DNA of 64,000 bases from Petunia secreta (lineage: Eukaryota > Streptophyta > Magnoliopsida > Solanales > Solanaceae). The notes below the pieces were generated by a model. It ran no database searches, was not told the origin of the DNA, and worked only from the letters and a program-made list of their open reading frames with translations. The stretch covers positions 44,096,001 through 44,160,000 of the forward strand of contig JARKIP010000035.1 in NCBI GenBank assembly GCA_029990175.1, written 5' to 3'. The translations under genes were made by a program, and so were the position numbers. This document shows positions 10,615 through 21,574 of the stretch, piece by piece; the first letter of the stretch is position 1; every line of letters starts with the position of its first letter.

Positions 10615-11048
10615 CCCTTGTTTGTTGTTTGTTTCTTATCTATCTATTTTGTTTCGGCAGGTTTGCTCCAGGATTGTGTTTGCCACGTTGTGAAGGAGCA
10701 AAGACGACTTCAGCTGTCAGGGTGAGCCATCTTTTATTCTGGATGGCCATCAGTTTATTGGTTATCATTTCAGTTGCATTTGCTCCCTTCAGGAGGTATC
10801 TGTCTTTTTTTGAACTTTTAGATGTCTAGTCTGGATAGCCCTAAACCTAGCATGTTGGGTAGTCAGCTGTAATTTCTTTTGTACAGCTTAGACTTATCAG
10901 TATGTCTGTGTTTTTATTTTTAGTCTTGTCCATATTTATGAATTATTAAATTTATTTTCCTAATTTAATTGATAAGGGTTCGCCCGACGAGTCTAGGGGA
11001 GGATGTCGGGTGCCCGCACGGCCTAACCGGATTTCGGGTCGTGTCAGT

Positions 11049-11061
11049 TGGTATCCGAGCC
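11049..11061 (+). other. Primer-binding site of LARD-A2
   Basis: TGGTATCCGAGCC, one mismatch from the tRNA-Met complement TGGTATCAGAGCC, lies 2 bp after the LTR. The mismatch is shared by unit 2. Confidence 0.88.
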
Positions 11062-11744
11062 CGATTTAGAGTCTATCCAGACTAAGACAGTGTCAATAGA
11101 GTTTCAATGATGGGTACGTAGACGTCTGTACTTATCTACGAGAGGCTATGATGGCATTTAGGAAGTTTCACTTCCTTCTTTTCTGATCGTGCGTCGGTCT
11201 AAGATTCAAAAGTATTTTCGTTAATTCGTTCGTGGTAATTGTGAACCCTCGTACGACAAATCAGCAAACGGAAGGAGTGCAGGACAAAGTTGTCTAGCCT
11301 GGGGCTAGAGCTACTCAAGCCCCGAGAGTTTTGGATCGTGCTGACGATCCAGTTTCGCAGGCCCCAGCTGTACGAGCTCACGATGGGCAAGGGAGCAGGG
11401 CCTTGTGGTTCCCTTGGCTCTCTACGATGCTTTTACGAGAATCTGGGCACCACAGATACCACAACAACCTATTATTCGCTAGGCAGCTTATCAGGTTGCC
11501 ACAGATGCAGATGTTCGCACTTAGAGAGTTCTTGTTCCAGTTCCAGTTCCTGATGTTGCCCCAGTAAATTATGTTCCAGAGGCAGCATGTGTTTTGCCAC
11601 TAATTATTCTGATTGGTTAGCTAGGCCAAGTAATAGCTCGGTCCGAGTGTCCGAAGATGCTGTATTATTTTATCTGGTTGAACCTTCCGATATTTTCAAG
11701 CCATGCATCAGATAATCCCTGTGTAAGTTTTTTAAAAATAAAAT

Positions 11745-12670
11745 GATGTTAGCGTATCCTTCAGGCTCTTGATTATATCGAGCGATATGGTGTTGTTTAT
11801 TCTTCTTTCCAGTTTCAGGGGTCCAACCTTAAATCGGTGGGCCTCTCTCTCTTATTAGCTAACTTGGTTCGATTTTTCTTCTAGATTCGTGGGAAAGTTC
11901 CTTTCGAGTAGCGAGCGAGATAAAAAGTGTTGCCAGTTTGAGTGGATTGGACAGGGTAGCATGTCGGTTAGCCTGTTGGTCTTTCAGAATATGAGATTGA
12001 ATTTTATAGAATGGCTGAATATGTATTAGAACTAGTCCATGAGCCTTTCGAGAGATTCAAATATTTATTGGTGACCTTTCTCCTTCCTTGAGATCCCAGA
12101 TGGCTCGAAAAATTGAGGTTGGGACTTCATTTGATGTCGTTGTTGATATTTCTCAGAGGTATGAGGCATACCATAAGTTAGAGCGGGGGAGCAAGAGATC
12201 TCACGGCCCTGGTGGGCACCATACCTCCTTTGGAGGTAAGAGTTCGGATTATTTTGAGAGGTTACTTTCCAGGTTATCTCAGCTTCTGTTACGTGATTCT
12301 TAGAGTGCGCCAGTAGCTCGTCAAGATCAGATTCAATCTTTTCTTTACAGCTATCAACAATCTTTCTAGCTTTCATTTTTCAGCGAAAAAGTGGCATCAT
12401 TGTCGTGAGTCTGGCTATTCTTTGAGGAGTTTTTCCTTACTCCGACAAGTAGGCCGTTGTCTTTTCTCTCGTCATCAGGCATCTGTGCAGTCACAGGGGA
12501 TTTTATTTAGATCTCAATCAGCAAAAGAAATGCCACCATCCAGTAGAGGTCAAGAGCGAGGTGGTAGTGGTTCTTCTAGAAGTAATTATCAGGGTAGTGG
12601 CTCGACTCAGCTGCAGAGGCAGTTTTATGAACTACCAGTCGGCAGGATGCTGAGGTATCCGATGTAGTAG
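11745..12670 (+). pseudogene. Ty3/gypsy gag remnant in LARD-A2
   Basis: Homologous to 960-1890 but with longer open pieces. The stretch at 12088-12303 encodes QMARKIEVGTSFDVVVDIS followed by a KLERGSKR segment. A degenerate zinc knuckle reading HHCRESGYSLRS lies near 12390-12440, and a glycine/serine-rich piece follows to 12667. Stops separate the pieces. It resembles the C-terminal half of Ty3 gag; the N-terminal half is not clearly visible. Confidence 0.62.
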
Positions 12671-13805
12671 GCCCTGGGATTTTTTTTCTCTTAAATGTGA
12701 GTAAGATTTGATTCTTTTGATCGATCTAGAAATGGCGTGTCTTATCAGGTTTCGATGGTTTCCTTGGATGTCGTTTCTATTAAGAATCGGTTGCGATAGA
12801 GGGGTGAGCTTCTGATACGATTTATTCCTGGCATTTATAATGACCCTACTAGTTTATCTGGTCTAAATATGAGAGATTTGGCAGTAAGTGTTGGTATTGT
12901 CTGCCTGGCATCTTGTTGTTCCATCTTTTGTTATTATGTCAAATTAGTTTACCTCCCTCGTCGGAATTCAATGTTGGTAGGATAATAGAATCCTAATTCG
13001 TTACATTCAGAAAGTGTTATTGTTTCTTCCGGTGTAAAGTGGTTAGTAAGTATTACTCGATCTATGTGTCTCCTCTTGGTTCGAGACGCTAGTAGAGTCA
13101 TGTTATTCTATAAGTTTGTCTGGGTATAAAAGATTTTTCTGGTAATTGTCGGAGTTTCCTTTTAATAGGAAGGTTAAATTGACACAAATTTTATTCCATA
13201 AAGCTCATTTAACATCTATTTCTTCAATTGCGATTCTTCGGTTAGCCTGACTCATAAGTAGTCTAGCTCTGGCAGCCAAGCAAATAAGAACATGAACTTC
13301 CTGAAGCTCTAATTATTTCTATCCTCGATCTATTTCCATTTCTTCTTCGTCCGGCACTAGTGAGCTTGGGCGATTGGTAGCCGCTTGTGACGTTCCCTAT
13401 GTTGAGCCAGAGTACGTGTTATTGTAGCCGGGTAAGCATATTATTTTTTTGGATATCAGTTTATCCGGGTATCCATTCCCATGTATAGTATAGTGCTGGT
13501 TCTGTTTTTGCGGATCATCCAGTTTCAAGGGAAACTCTGCCGAAATTTTTATATAGAAGTACCATCCATCCGGAGGTGGTGTTTACGGCAAAGGTATGGA
13601 GTTGTTAACTTGAGAGTTGCAGCTGTTTGGCAACTCGAAAGGGTAGTTGGTAGCTTAGGTCTGCCTACGTTCAGCTTTTAGCTAAATCTTCTTTAGTTCA
13701 GCAGACTGTGCGAGGATGGTTATTCCTATTCAAAAGGCTGCATGAGTTTGTGCTTTAAGTGGAGGAGTCTTCCTCCAAATACTGAATGGTAATATTAAAT
13801 CTCTG
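12671..13805 (+). other. Internal LARD-A2 stretch without recognisable genes
   Basis: Homologous to the comparable LARD-A1 stretch. Short open frames here, for example 13481-13681, match no family I recognise. A TTTAAGTGGAGGAG motif near 13756-13770 repeats the polypurine-tract-like motif seen at 2858. Confidence 0.5.
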
Positions 13806-14330
13806 AGGTGTTGATACCACTTTTCTCACGACCCAAAGTAAGGCCACGGCAGAAATCTACAATGAGTGTCGATCATTGCTAAACCCACTAATAATCTATT
13901 AATGACCGAGATATGCTGGAAACCTGATCATATATACGTTCCTATCTGCTGAAAGCGTAAAGTCTGGAAAGATGACAGGACTTTAACTTGCTGGCCATCA
14001 GAACATTGAGCCACAAATTCTGCTATGTCACACTTCATTCCATCCCACTAATAAATCTACTCAAGATCATGGTACGTCTTAGTCGAACCTAGATGAACAG
14101 TATATTTGGAATAATGTGTCTCTATCATAATCTGTCCACGTAAATCTGCAACATCAGGAACACAAAGTATATCTTTATACATGGAAACACCGTCAGTAGT
14201 AACCCTGTATGGTGACTCCAATTTTCTTCTGGCTATCTGTCTGTATTCAACTAGAACTGGATCCTCATACTGACGCTGTTTTACTTCATTGAAATTTGTA
14301 GTTAAAGGTCTAGTGCAGCTTGTCGACAAT
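13806..14330 (-). pseudogene. Captured, antisense integrase zinc-finger fragment in LARD-A2
   Basis: The minus-strand frame 14329-14057 reads KQRQYEDPVLVEYRQIARR, a linker, CVPDVADLRGQIMIE and AHYS-type residues ending at TKTYHDLE. The domain is then cut by a stop, although the YWW-to-CxxxQQ part continues in decayed form to about 13990. A minus-facing LTR-end/PBS-like motif lies at 13805-13860, as in LARD-A1. Presence in two separately inserted elements shows the patch was part of the family before they moved. Confidence 0.78.
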
Positions 14331-15147
14331 CCATCATTGGTGTGTATATCTCTTTCATACCTCGACTCTTTAAGAAGTTACTTTAACATTATAAGTGAAC
14401 ATGTAATCAACTTTATTGCGGGTATTCTGCCTCGGCTCATGGTCCAACTACATGTCTCTTTTATTTTCACTTTTTCAAGTCATAATATTTTCAATTCAAA
14501 GACAATACTGTGAAGTAGATTTTCAGTCTGAACATCATTCCTGGTCTGCATCGTACTATCTAGTATTATTTGCATGATCCTTATCCTTATATGATAGACC
14601 CTGTTCAGATGAACCTTTGACATACATTAGGATATGAGTAACTACATTCCCACAAGGAGCTTGCAGAACAACACTAACATCAGCTGAGATATTTCATAGT
14701 GCGTTCGTAAAAATATAATATAGCTTGCATCAAATCTTCTATAATGTGTAATGACAAGGTACTTTAAAAGCTTCCCCTATTGCATCAAGTGTGAGCTAAT
14801 TCCTAGTTCCATCGACTTGTTCTATATCGAAAGGTATATTGAAGAGGTGATTATCGGCTTAATCATGTTAACCCATTCAAAGTTCCGTGTATCTTTGTTT
14901 CAAAAATGTAAAACTCTCCTCTCGTGATCGAGGAAGGATAATCTTAGTCAGAATAATCTGGGCACTGGTGTTATCATACTATCCAGATATGTTTTATTCC
15001 AAGAGTTTGGTGTTCGTGTTATAGTTTTAATTCTGTAATCATGAGAAAAATTCCGTGGGATAGTTTATAAAGGTCGTGCAAGTTCTTTTGTTATCAGCGT
15101 GAATCTAGCTTTAGATTTAGGCTCGTTCGAGGATGAACGAGAGTTTA

Positions 15148-15159
15148 AGTGGAGGAGAA
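15148..15159 (+). other. Polypurine tract of LARD-A2
   Basis: AAGTGGAGGAGAA immediately precedes the 3' LTR start TGAAACGACC. A TTCGAGGATGAACGAG block lies just upstream. Confidence 0.85.
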
Positions 15160-16640
15160 TGAAACGACCTCGGTCAGTCGTTTCAGAAATTAGGACTCCG
15201 ATTGGCGTGTCGATAATTTTAAAATATTCATAATGTCCATTAAGACCTGTCTGTAAAATTTGAGCTAAATCAGACCTCGTTTGGTAGGCATCGAAAGAAG
15301 GTTTCAATTTTTATTGGCGATAAATATTAAAAAGAGATTTTGAGCTCGATTTTACCGAATGAGCTCCGATTGGAAATACAAAAGCGCCGTTAGGTTCGTA
15401 TGATTATTTATAACCTTTGTGAACTTTCGAAAGCGAATTTCGATGTTGTTCGGCTGGTTTCCGCTAAAATGCCGAAAGTTAAATAATTTAACTTTTTTTA
15501 TTTAAATTCGCATCTTGAGTTTTGGGAGTCCAATTTGAGATCTGCCTTCGCGAGTATGTTACATATATTTTGTATAACGTGTATGCAAAAGTTATAATTA
15601 TTTCAAATATCGTAGGGTACCGTTTTAATTTTTACCGTAACAGCGAATTTTAAAAGAAAAAGAAAAAAAAGAAGAGAAAAGACGAAACACTAAAAGACAA
15701 AACAAAAAAAAAAAAGAAATGGAAGTGACCTGAGAGGCGGTGGACTTTGTCCAAGGCCTTTATATTGATGATGAAGAGAAACATGTACAGAAGCAAAACG
15801 ATTGAGAAGCAGAGAAAATGAAATGGCGCAGAAATGGAAAAAAATGAGAAAAAGTGCCGGAGAAAAGTAGAATTTTTACCCTAAAACAATCAGGTAATGA
15901 TCCTAATATATTATTTGAGTTTACTACGTGAGTTTGAATATGTTTTAACGGTAAAACTTGGAATATTATGCATCCTTTTAATAAATTCAATTAACAGTTT
16001 AAAGGGTCAAATGGACCCCGATAACGAAATTGATTATATATTCGTACTCAGTAAGTTATGAGCAACATATAAATATAATTTATTTAGGGTTTGGTCATGT
16101 GACCTTAAACCCTGTATATAGGCCTGGCCCGCGTATTGCGTATGCGAATAGGGTATCAGGTTCCTACCTGGATTGCCTTAAGATGTGAGGAATGAAGCCT
16201 TTAACCTAAATTGATATATTTTTCTCCTTATTGAATAGAGTGGGATCGTTTGGCAAGGAAACCAAAGGATAAAGCGGTTGTTGATTAGCCGTACTAACTT
16301 TTGGAAGAGGTAAGTGTTTATATCCATTTCTTTGGAGGCACCTGGCCTCGTGGATTTTCTACCACGTGTTCCTTTCAAAAAAAAGTCAAAACGGGGAATA
16401 GGATGTACGTGTGTAGATGCCGATAGGCGTACTCATTACGCCTTAGCTTTTGATTTACATTGTATATTGTATGTTATATGTTATGTCTGGTTGTTGGTAT
16501 TGCATTGAGGATTTGAGCATTGTACTCTGGCTATGAGTTGGAATCTACTTCCCGGCTGTCGATAAGAGTCCCGCGCCGGTGAAGAGTTATTATTGCATCA
16601 CATTGTATTCATATGCATTATATGTCATTCATATGCATTA

Positions 16641-16935
16641 CATTGCATATCATATTGGGTGCAGGAGTATTCCGCCCCAGGAGCAGGAGTATTCCGCTCC
16701 ATTGTATCATATTAAGGTTAGGAGGATTCCGCCCCAGGAGAGTGTAGGAGTATTCCGCCTCAACTTTACATTATATCGGGTGCAGGAGTATTCCGCCCCA
16801 AGAGAGTGCAGGAGTATTCCGCTTCTGGTTTATATTATATCGGGTGCAGGAGTATTCCGCCCCAGGAGCAGGAGTATTCCGCTCCAGTTGGTTATCAGAT
16901 TGGATTCCCCTCGAATGCAGGAGTATTCCGCTTCG
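16641..16935 (+). repeat. GCAGGAGTATTCCGC array in the LARD-A2 3' LTR
   Basis: Same core as the 5' LTR array with fewer higher-order units; one 57-bp unit seems to have been gained or lost since insertion. Confidence 0.85.
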
Positions 16936-17193
16936 GGATGGGATTATGGGCACATGTGACCCTTTGCATCAGATTTCATTTCATTTCATTTCATCTCATT
17001 TCATTTCATACTATTGTGTAAACTTGTGGTACATAACTATTGTCCTGCTTATATGTGCATTGCTTATTTATTGATATATTTCTTGCTCGTATCCCTAGTT
17101 GAGTTTATGGTTTCATACGCGTTCCCGGTTGTTAATGAGTTTGTCATTCCATATGTGTTTCTAGTTATTATCTGGCTCCGCCTTTTCATAATT

Positions 17194-17371
17194 TAAATAA
17201 GAGGAATTTGGTTTATCTATTTCTTTTCTCCCTGGCTCGCTATCCTATCATTTAAGGTGGCTAGTCTGCCCCACTTATTGATTAAATAAGAGGAATTTGG
17301 TTTATCTATTTCTTTTCTCCCTGGCTCGCTATCCTATCCTTTAAGGTGGCTAGACTGCCCCACTTATTTAG
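17194..17371 (+). repeat. 89-bp tandem duplication in the LARD-A2 3' LTR
   Basis: TAAATAAGAGGAATTTGG starts at 17194 and again at 17283, and the following bases match for 89 bp. Unit 2 has it at 46087-46264. The 5' LTR has a single copy, so it arose after or during insertion and before the 29-kb duplication. Confidence 0.9.
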
Positions 17372-17814
17372 TCCTTTTGACTCACCCTTGTTTGTTGTTT
17401 GTTTCTTGTCTATCTATTTCGTTTCGGCAGGTTCGCTCCAGGATTGTGTTTGCCACGTTGTGAAGGAGCGAAGACGACTTCAGCTGGCAGGGTGAGCCAG
17501 CTTTTATTCCGGATGGCCACCAGTTTATTGGTTATCATTTCAGTTGCATTTGCTCCCTTCAGGAGGTATCTGTCTTTTTTTGTACTCTTAGATGTCTAGT
17601 CTGGATAGCTCTAAACCTAGCATGTTGGATAGTCAGCAGTAATTTCTTTTGTACAGCTTAGACGTATCAGTATGTCTGTATTTTTTTTTAGTCTTGTCCT
17701 TATTTATGAATTATTATCTTTATTTTCCTAATTTAATTGGTAAAGGTTCGCCCGACGGGTCTAGGGGAGGATGTCGGGTGCCCGCACGGCCTAACTGGAT
17801 TTCGGGTCGTGTCA

Positions 17815-17819
17815 TCGCC
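17815..17819. other. Right target-site duplication of LARD-A2
   Basis: TCGCC, identical to 8436-8440. It is intact in both units. Confidence 0.92.
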
Positions 17820-18629
17820 GACGCATATTTTATTCGATATTTGGCCAACGGAGTTGACCGGAATCGGCCCTTGACAGTCGCGATTCAACCGGCCTAGGGT
17901 TCGGCTTCCCCTCGTCAAAACCCCATCAAAAGTGTGTGGGGTGTGTTGTGGACGACGATGGGAGTCTAAAGACACCATTATCCTCAATTTTCACCGGCTC
18001 AAATGGCCAGGAAGATCATCGACAGAGAGGGCGATCGGAATCGCCAAGAGAGAGAAAGAGAGTCGGGTCGAGGGTGAGGGGAAAAAATAGGAATAATTTT
18101 AGGGGTTTTGGGTGTAAAGTGATGAAAATGGAAATTGGATTCCTGGCCGTTGGATTAAAGTCGTGGATGGCCAAGATCATGCCACGTAGGTAGGTGATGT
18201 GTAAAATAATAGCTGATGTGTGTTCTTTGTGTGTATATACGTTGATATATATATAAATATTATGTAAATAAGTATAAAATAGGTATAAAGTGGTATAAAG
18301 CGGTATAAAATGGGTTTAAAAAGGTATACAAATTTTAGGACAATTAGGAAACTAATTTTAAAAATGTTAGGTAGCTAGAATGCCTAAAAATTGTAATTCT
18401 GAGGCTTAAAACACTTTTGGAGGGTTTCGTCAAAAAATAGGAGTAATTTTAGAAAAATGCAAAATAACTATGGTTTGAGACGATGCTTTGAAAATTGCCT
18501 CAATTATCAGACCAGTGCGAGAAATCAACTTTTAAAACAATGGATGAGGTGGGAATGAATACACAAGTGTGTGTAAAATTCAAGAATGGTTGATTTTGAA
18601 AATAAGAGGGACAAAATTGGGTGTCAACA
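17820..18629 (-). mobile_element. Start of an older minus-strand LTR, right of LARD-A2
   Basis: Read on the minus strand it begins TGTTGACACCCAATTTTG, a typical plant Ty3 LTR start, and runs to the LARD-A2 insertion. It includes a short array of GGTATAAA-type repeats at about 18264-18325 and a GC-rich stretch near 17820-18060. It carries no supported protein. I infer it is continuous with 6909-8440. Assignment to the Tat/Ogre lineage is tentative. Confidence 0.55.
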
Positions 18630-18639
18630 ATTTTCAGAC

Positions 18640-19556
18640 TGTAGATCAAAGTTATAGACTTCATGGTCTTGATGAAAGTTTTAGATATATGTCTTAGGGT
18701 TCCAGTGAATCTTAAAGAATCTCAATATAAATTTTGTACAAGGAGTTATGCTCAAACTACTAACAACTGTCCGAATTTAAAAACAATTTTTCAGATTTTG
18801 AAACATTTTGTGCTATTGTTTTGGACATTTTTCACTGTGGTTCAAAGAACCAAATTAAGCGCACACACACACGGTTACCTCTACGTCATATAAGTTCCCC
18901 ACAAGTACCATCAAGTTTGGAACTAAGAAAAGCTTCAAAAGCTACAAGATACATGTTTCCTGCTTCTAAACATTGTTTCCCTCGAACTCCACACCTTCAA
19001 AAGATTAAACAAGATATAACATAGAATTTAGGTAATTTACTTAGCCATGAAGTAATTCTAAAACTTAAACTATAGACAAAATAGAAGGTAGCGTAACGTT
19101 AGCTTAATCGCGTAGAGCGTTTTGACGCAATCCGTCATCAATTTTTATTTAAGATTGGCGTCCTTCCATCAAAATAATAAAAGTTGCTTAAAAATTTATG
19201 GGAGCACTATATCTCTCTTGAGAGTTCTGGAAATGACGAGATGGAGGCAAATTTTCTATTTTATACTAAAAATATTTAAGTTTTAGTCCTCTTTTGCACA
19301 TATATCTCTTTTTCAAGCCTGACTTCTAATGCTCGTATCTTTTTATTCAGATGTTGTATGAATAAAACATCAAAAGTTTTGGAAACTACACTCTAAGACC
19401 TTCAATTTGGTATATGATATGTCCCTAAAAGACCTCATATAATACACAGAATTAAATGCTGAAAAAGCTTCATGACAAGATAATTCTGCAACTTAAATCC
19501 GATTTTTTCCAAACTTTATAAGGATATACATCGCTTTAGACATACGGGGTGTAACA
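18640..19556 (-). mobile_element. 3' LTR of the minus-strand chromovirus
   Basis: On the minus strand it begins TGTTACACCCCGTATG right after a purine tract (GGGGAGAGAT). The distal edge is uncertain: TGTAGATC at 18640 would give a terminal CA, but the neighbouring LTR may have truncated it. Unit 1 lacks 75 bp present in unit 2 (48417-48491), with the break at 19520/19521. Confidence 0.65.
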
Positions 19557-19639
19557 ATCTCTCCCCGTTAGGAACATTCGTCCTCGAATGTTAAATGAAG
19601 TATGTAAAAGCATTAAGCAACGATCTGTACATACCTGAA

Positions 19640-20280
19640 GTAGTGCAGAGATGTGGATATTTGGCTCTCATGTCATTTTCAGCTTCCCAAGTTATTTCTT
19701 CTATATTATTTCTTTGCTATAGCATCTTAACTTAATGAATGTCTTTCGTTCTTAATCGACGAGTCTATCTGTCTGTCTAAAATTGCAACTGGCACCTCTT
19801 TATAAGTTAATTGCTCTGTGATCTATACATCATCTACTAGTACAATTCTAGAAGGATCTCCGACACATTTTTTTGAGCATAGAAACATGAAATACTGGAT
19901 GGACCTCCTGAAGGTCCGCTGGAAGGTTTAACTCGTAGGCAACACGCCCAACTCGTACGCTTACCATTCTTTCCAAATCTCATAACGCTTTTCACAGGTG
20001 ATACTTTCAGGAATAATGAATTGCCAATCTGAAATTCTAAATCTCAACATCAGTTATCTGCATAGGACTTCTGTCTGCTCTGCGTTGCTAATAATATTTC
20101 CCTGATCAACTTGACTTTTTTAACTGCTTGTTGGATTAAATCTGGACCTATCAATTGAGACTTGCCAACCTTAAACCATCCTATAAGAGACCTGTATTTG
20201 CGCCCATACAAAGCTTCATATAGCGCCATCTGTATGCCAGAATGATAGCTATTGTTTTATGCAAACTCTATCAATGGTAG
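19640..20280 (-). pseudogene. Integrase C-terminal region and chromodomain tail
   Basis: Minus-strand pieces include FLKVSPVKSVMRFGK, then HPVFHVSMLKK in another frame, and near the end EEITWEAENDMRAKYPHL (19703-19650). That last motif is typical of the chromodomain-like tail of chromovirus integrases, thought to guide integration to marked chromatin. Part of the LSPRY/GPFE stretch is missing between the first two motifs, so there is an internal deletion. Confidence 0.78.
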
Positions 20281-20697
20281 ATGTTCACTCCAGCTACCTC
20301 CAAAATCTAACACACATGCTCTAAGCATATCCTCTAACGTCTGAATGGTCTACTCAGCCTGTCACTCTGTCTGGGGATAAAATGTTGTACTCAGATTCTC
20401 CTGTATCCCAAAACCTGTCTGGAATGATCGCCAGAAATTAGCTATAAACTGTGCGCCCCTATTTGAAATAATAGATACTGGAATACCGTGTTGGCGCACT
20501 ATCTCTTTGATATAAAGTCTGGCATAATCATCTGCTGTATATGTAGTTCTAACTTGCAAGAAATGAGCTGATTTAGTAAGCCTATCAACTATAACCCAGA
20601 TAGAGTAATACCTGCTCCGCGTACGCGGCAAGCCTGTAATGAAGTCCATATTCACTGGTTCCCATTTCCATGATAAAGTCTCTATTTCCTGCAACAA
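20280..20697 (-). pseudogene. Integrase catalytic core (DDE) of the chromovirus
   Basis: Open from 20697 to 20362 as 111 codons: WEPVNMDFITGLPRTRS, IWVIVDRLTKSAHF, IISNRGAQF, FYPQTE. The first aspartate (MDFITGLP) is present. The second, normally in SDRGAQF, is asparagine (codon at 20461-20463). Two stops follow the PQTE motif around the glutamate region. Unit 2 shares the asparagine. The enzyme would be inactive as written. Confidence 0.85.
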
Positions 20698-20734
20698 TCC
20701 ACTAGGTTTTTGATGCTCGACTTCAACCCGCTTT

Positions 20735-21025
20735 CAGTTAGGACACTCAGCCATAAATTTTCTATGTCATGCTTCATTCCGCCCCAACAATAAATCTACT
20801 TAAGACATGGTACATCTTAGTCGAACCTGGATGAATAGTGTATCTGGAATAATATGCCTCGGACATAATCTATCCACGTAAATCTACAATATCAGGAACA
20901 CAAAGTCTATCTTTATATATAAGAACCCCGTCACTGGTAACCTGTATGGTAATTTTGGTTTCTTCTGGCTATCTATTTGTATTCAGCTAGAACAGGAACC
21001 TCATACTGATGCTGTTTTACTTCTG
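20735..21025 (-). pseudogene. Integrase zinc-finger domain of the chromovirus
   Basis: Frameshifted minus-strand remains of the H2C2 region, including the histidine and HPGSTKMY-type part near 20810-20840. The DNA closely resembles the antisense patches inside LARD-A1 and LARD-A2, with long uninterrupted identical runs. Confidence 0.72.
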
Positions 21026-21119
21026 TTACTAGGCAAGTAGTGGCTGCATTCTGAACTGTAACTCCTACATCATCTAAATCTATAATCTGAGTCCCATGTT
21101 AGCCAACTGGTGGAGTGTA

Positions 21120-21559
21120 TGAGCTAACTCTCTTTTCTGTGGCTGTAAATAAGATAGACTACCCATAGACTTATGATTAAGGGCATCAGTAACCACATTC
21201 GCTTTATCCGGATGACAAAGAATGTGCATGTCGTAGTCCTGCAACTCTAGCCACCGCCTCTGTCGTAGGTTTAGCTCCTTTTACTTAAATATGTACTGGA
21301 GGCTCTTGTAGTCTGTATAAATATCAACATGAACCCCGTAAAAATAATGTCTCCAAATCATTAATGCATGAATGACTGTTGCAAGCTCCATATCATGGGT
21401 AGGGTAGTTCTGCACGTGCTTTTTATGCTGCCTGGAAGCATAGGCAATTACTCTTCCGTGCTGCATCAAAACACGACAAAGACCAATTCGTGAAGCATCA
21501 CAGTAAATGACATAGCCCTCAGATCCCTCTGGAAGTGTAAGAAGTGAAGCCGTTATCAA
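21120..21559 (-). pseudogene. RNase H domain of the chromovirus
   Basis: An open 92-codon piece (21559-21281) reads GYVIYCDASRIGLCRVLMQ, GRVIAYASRQHKKH, ELATVIHALMIWRHY and YTDYKSLQYIF. YCDAS holds the first catalytic aspartate, MELA the glutamate and YTDYKSL the next aspartate. The downstream part to about 21120 is out of frame. Confidence 0.85.
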
Positions 21560-21574
21560 CTTGTTCTTTAGTTC

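Larger units (their letters stand above)
8441..11046 (+). mobile_element. 5' LTR of LARD-A2 (2606 bp)
   Basis: Begins TGAAACGACC and ends CGTGTCA before the PBS. It carries the GCAGGAGTATTCCGC array, a TATA-like TGTATATAGG near 9410, a (TTTCA)n microsatellite near 10290-10328 and the conserved palindrome at 10598-10614. In unit 1 a 15-bp piece near 8484-8513 is locally duplicated; unit 2 has it once. Confidence 0.9.
8441..17814 (+). mobile_element. LARD-A2, structurally complete non-autonomous LTR element (9374 bp)
   Basis: The order is complete: target-site duplication, 5' LTR (8441-11046), PBS, internal region (11047-15159), polypurine tract, 3' LTR (15160-17814), target-site duplication. 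The internal region has a broken gag and the same reverse-oriented integrase zinc-finger patch as LARD-A1, with no RT, RNase H or integrase core. The first 140 bp of the two LTRs differ at about nine positions, much more than the two tandem units differ from each other. The insertion is therefore old relative to the 29-kb duplication. It landed in a minus-strand Tat-like LTR. Confidence 0.9.
15160..17814 (+). mobile_element. 3' LTR of LARD-A2 (2655 bp)
   Basis: Partner of the 5' LTR, with three structural differences: about 36 extra bases near 16375-16410, an 89-bp tandem duplication at 17194-17371, and one fewer unit in the GCAGGAGTATTCCGC array (about 16641-16935). It ends CGTGTCA before the TCGCC duplication. 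Confidence 0.9.

Noticed and set aside
17733..18193. Possible host gene with G/R-rich product right of LARD-A2
   Set aside because: The forward and reverse frames start inside the LTR or cross its end. The region fits an LTR or leader, and no intron or exon structure or known domain is visible.
18264..18325. Promoter from repeated TATAAA motifs
   Set aside because: The motifs form a short GGTATAAA-type tandem repeat and no transcript context supports a start site.
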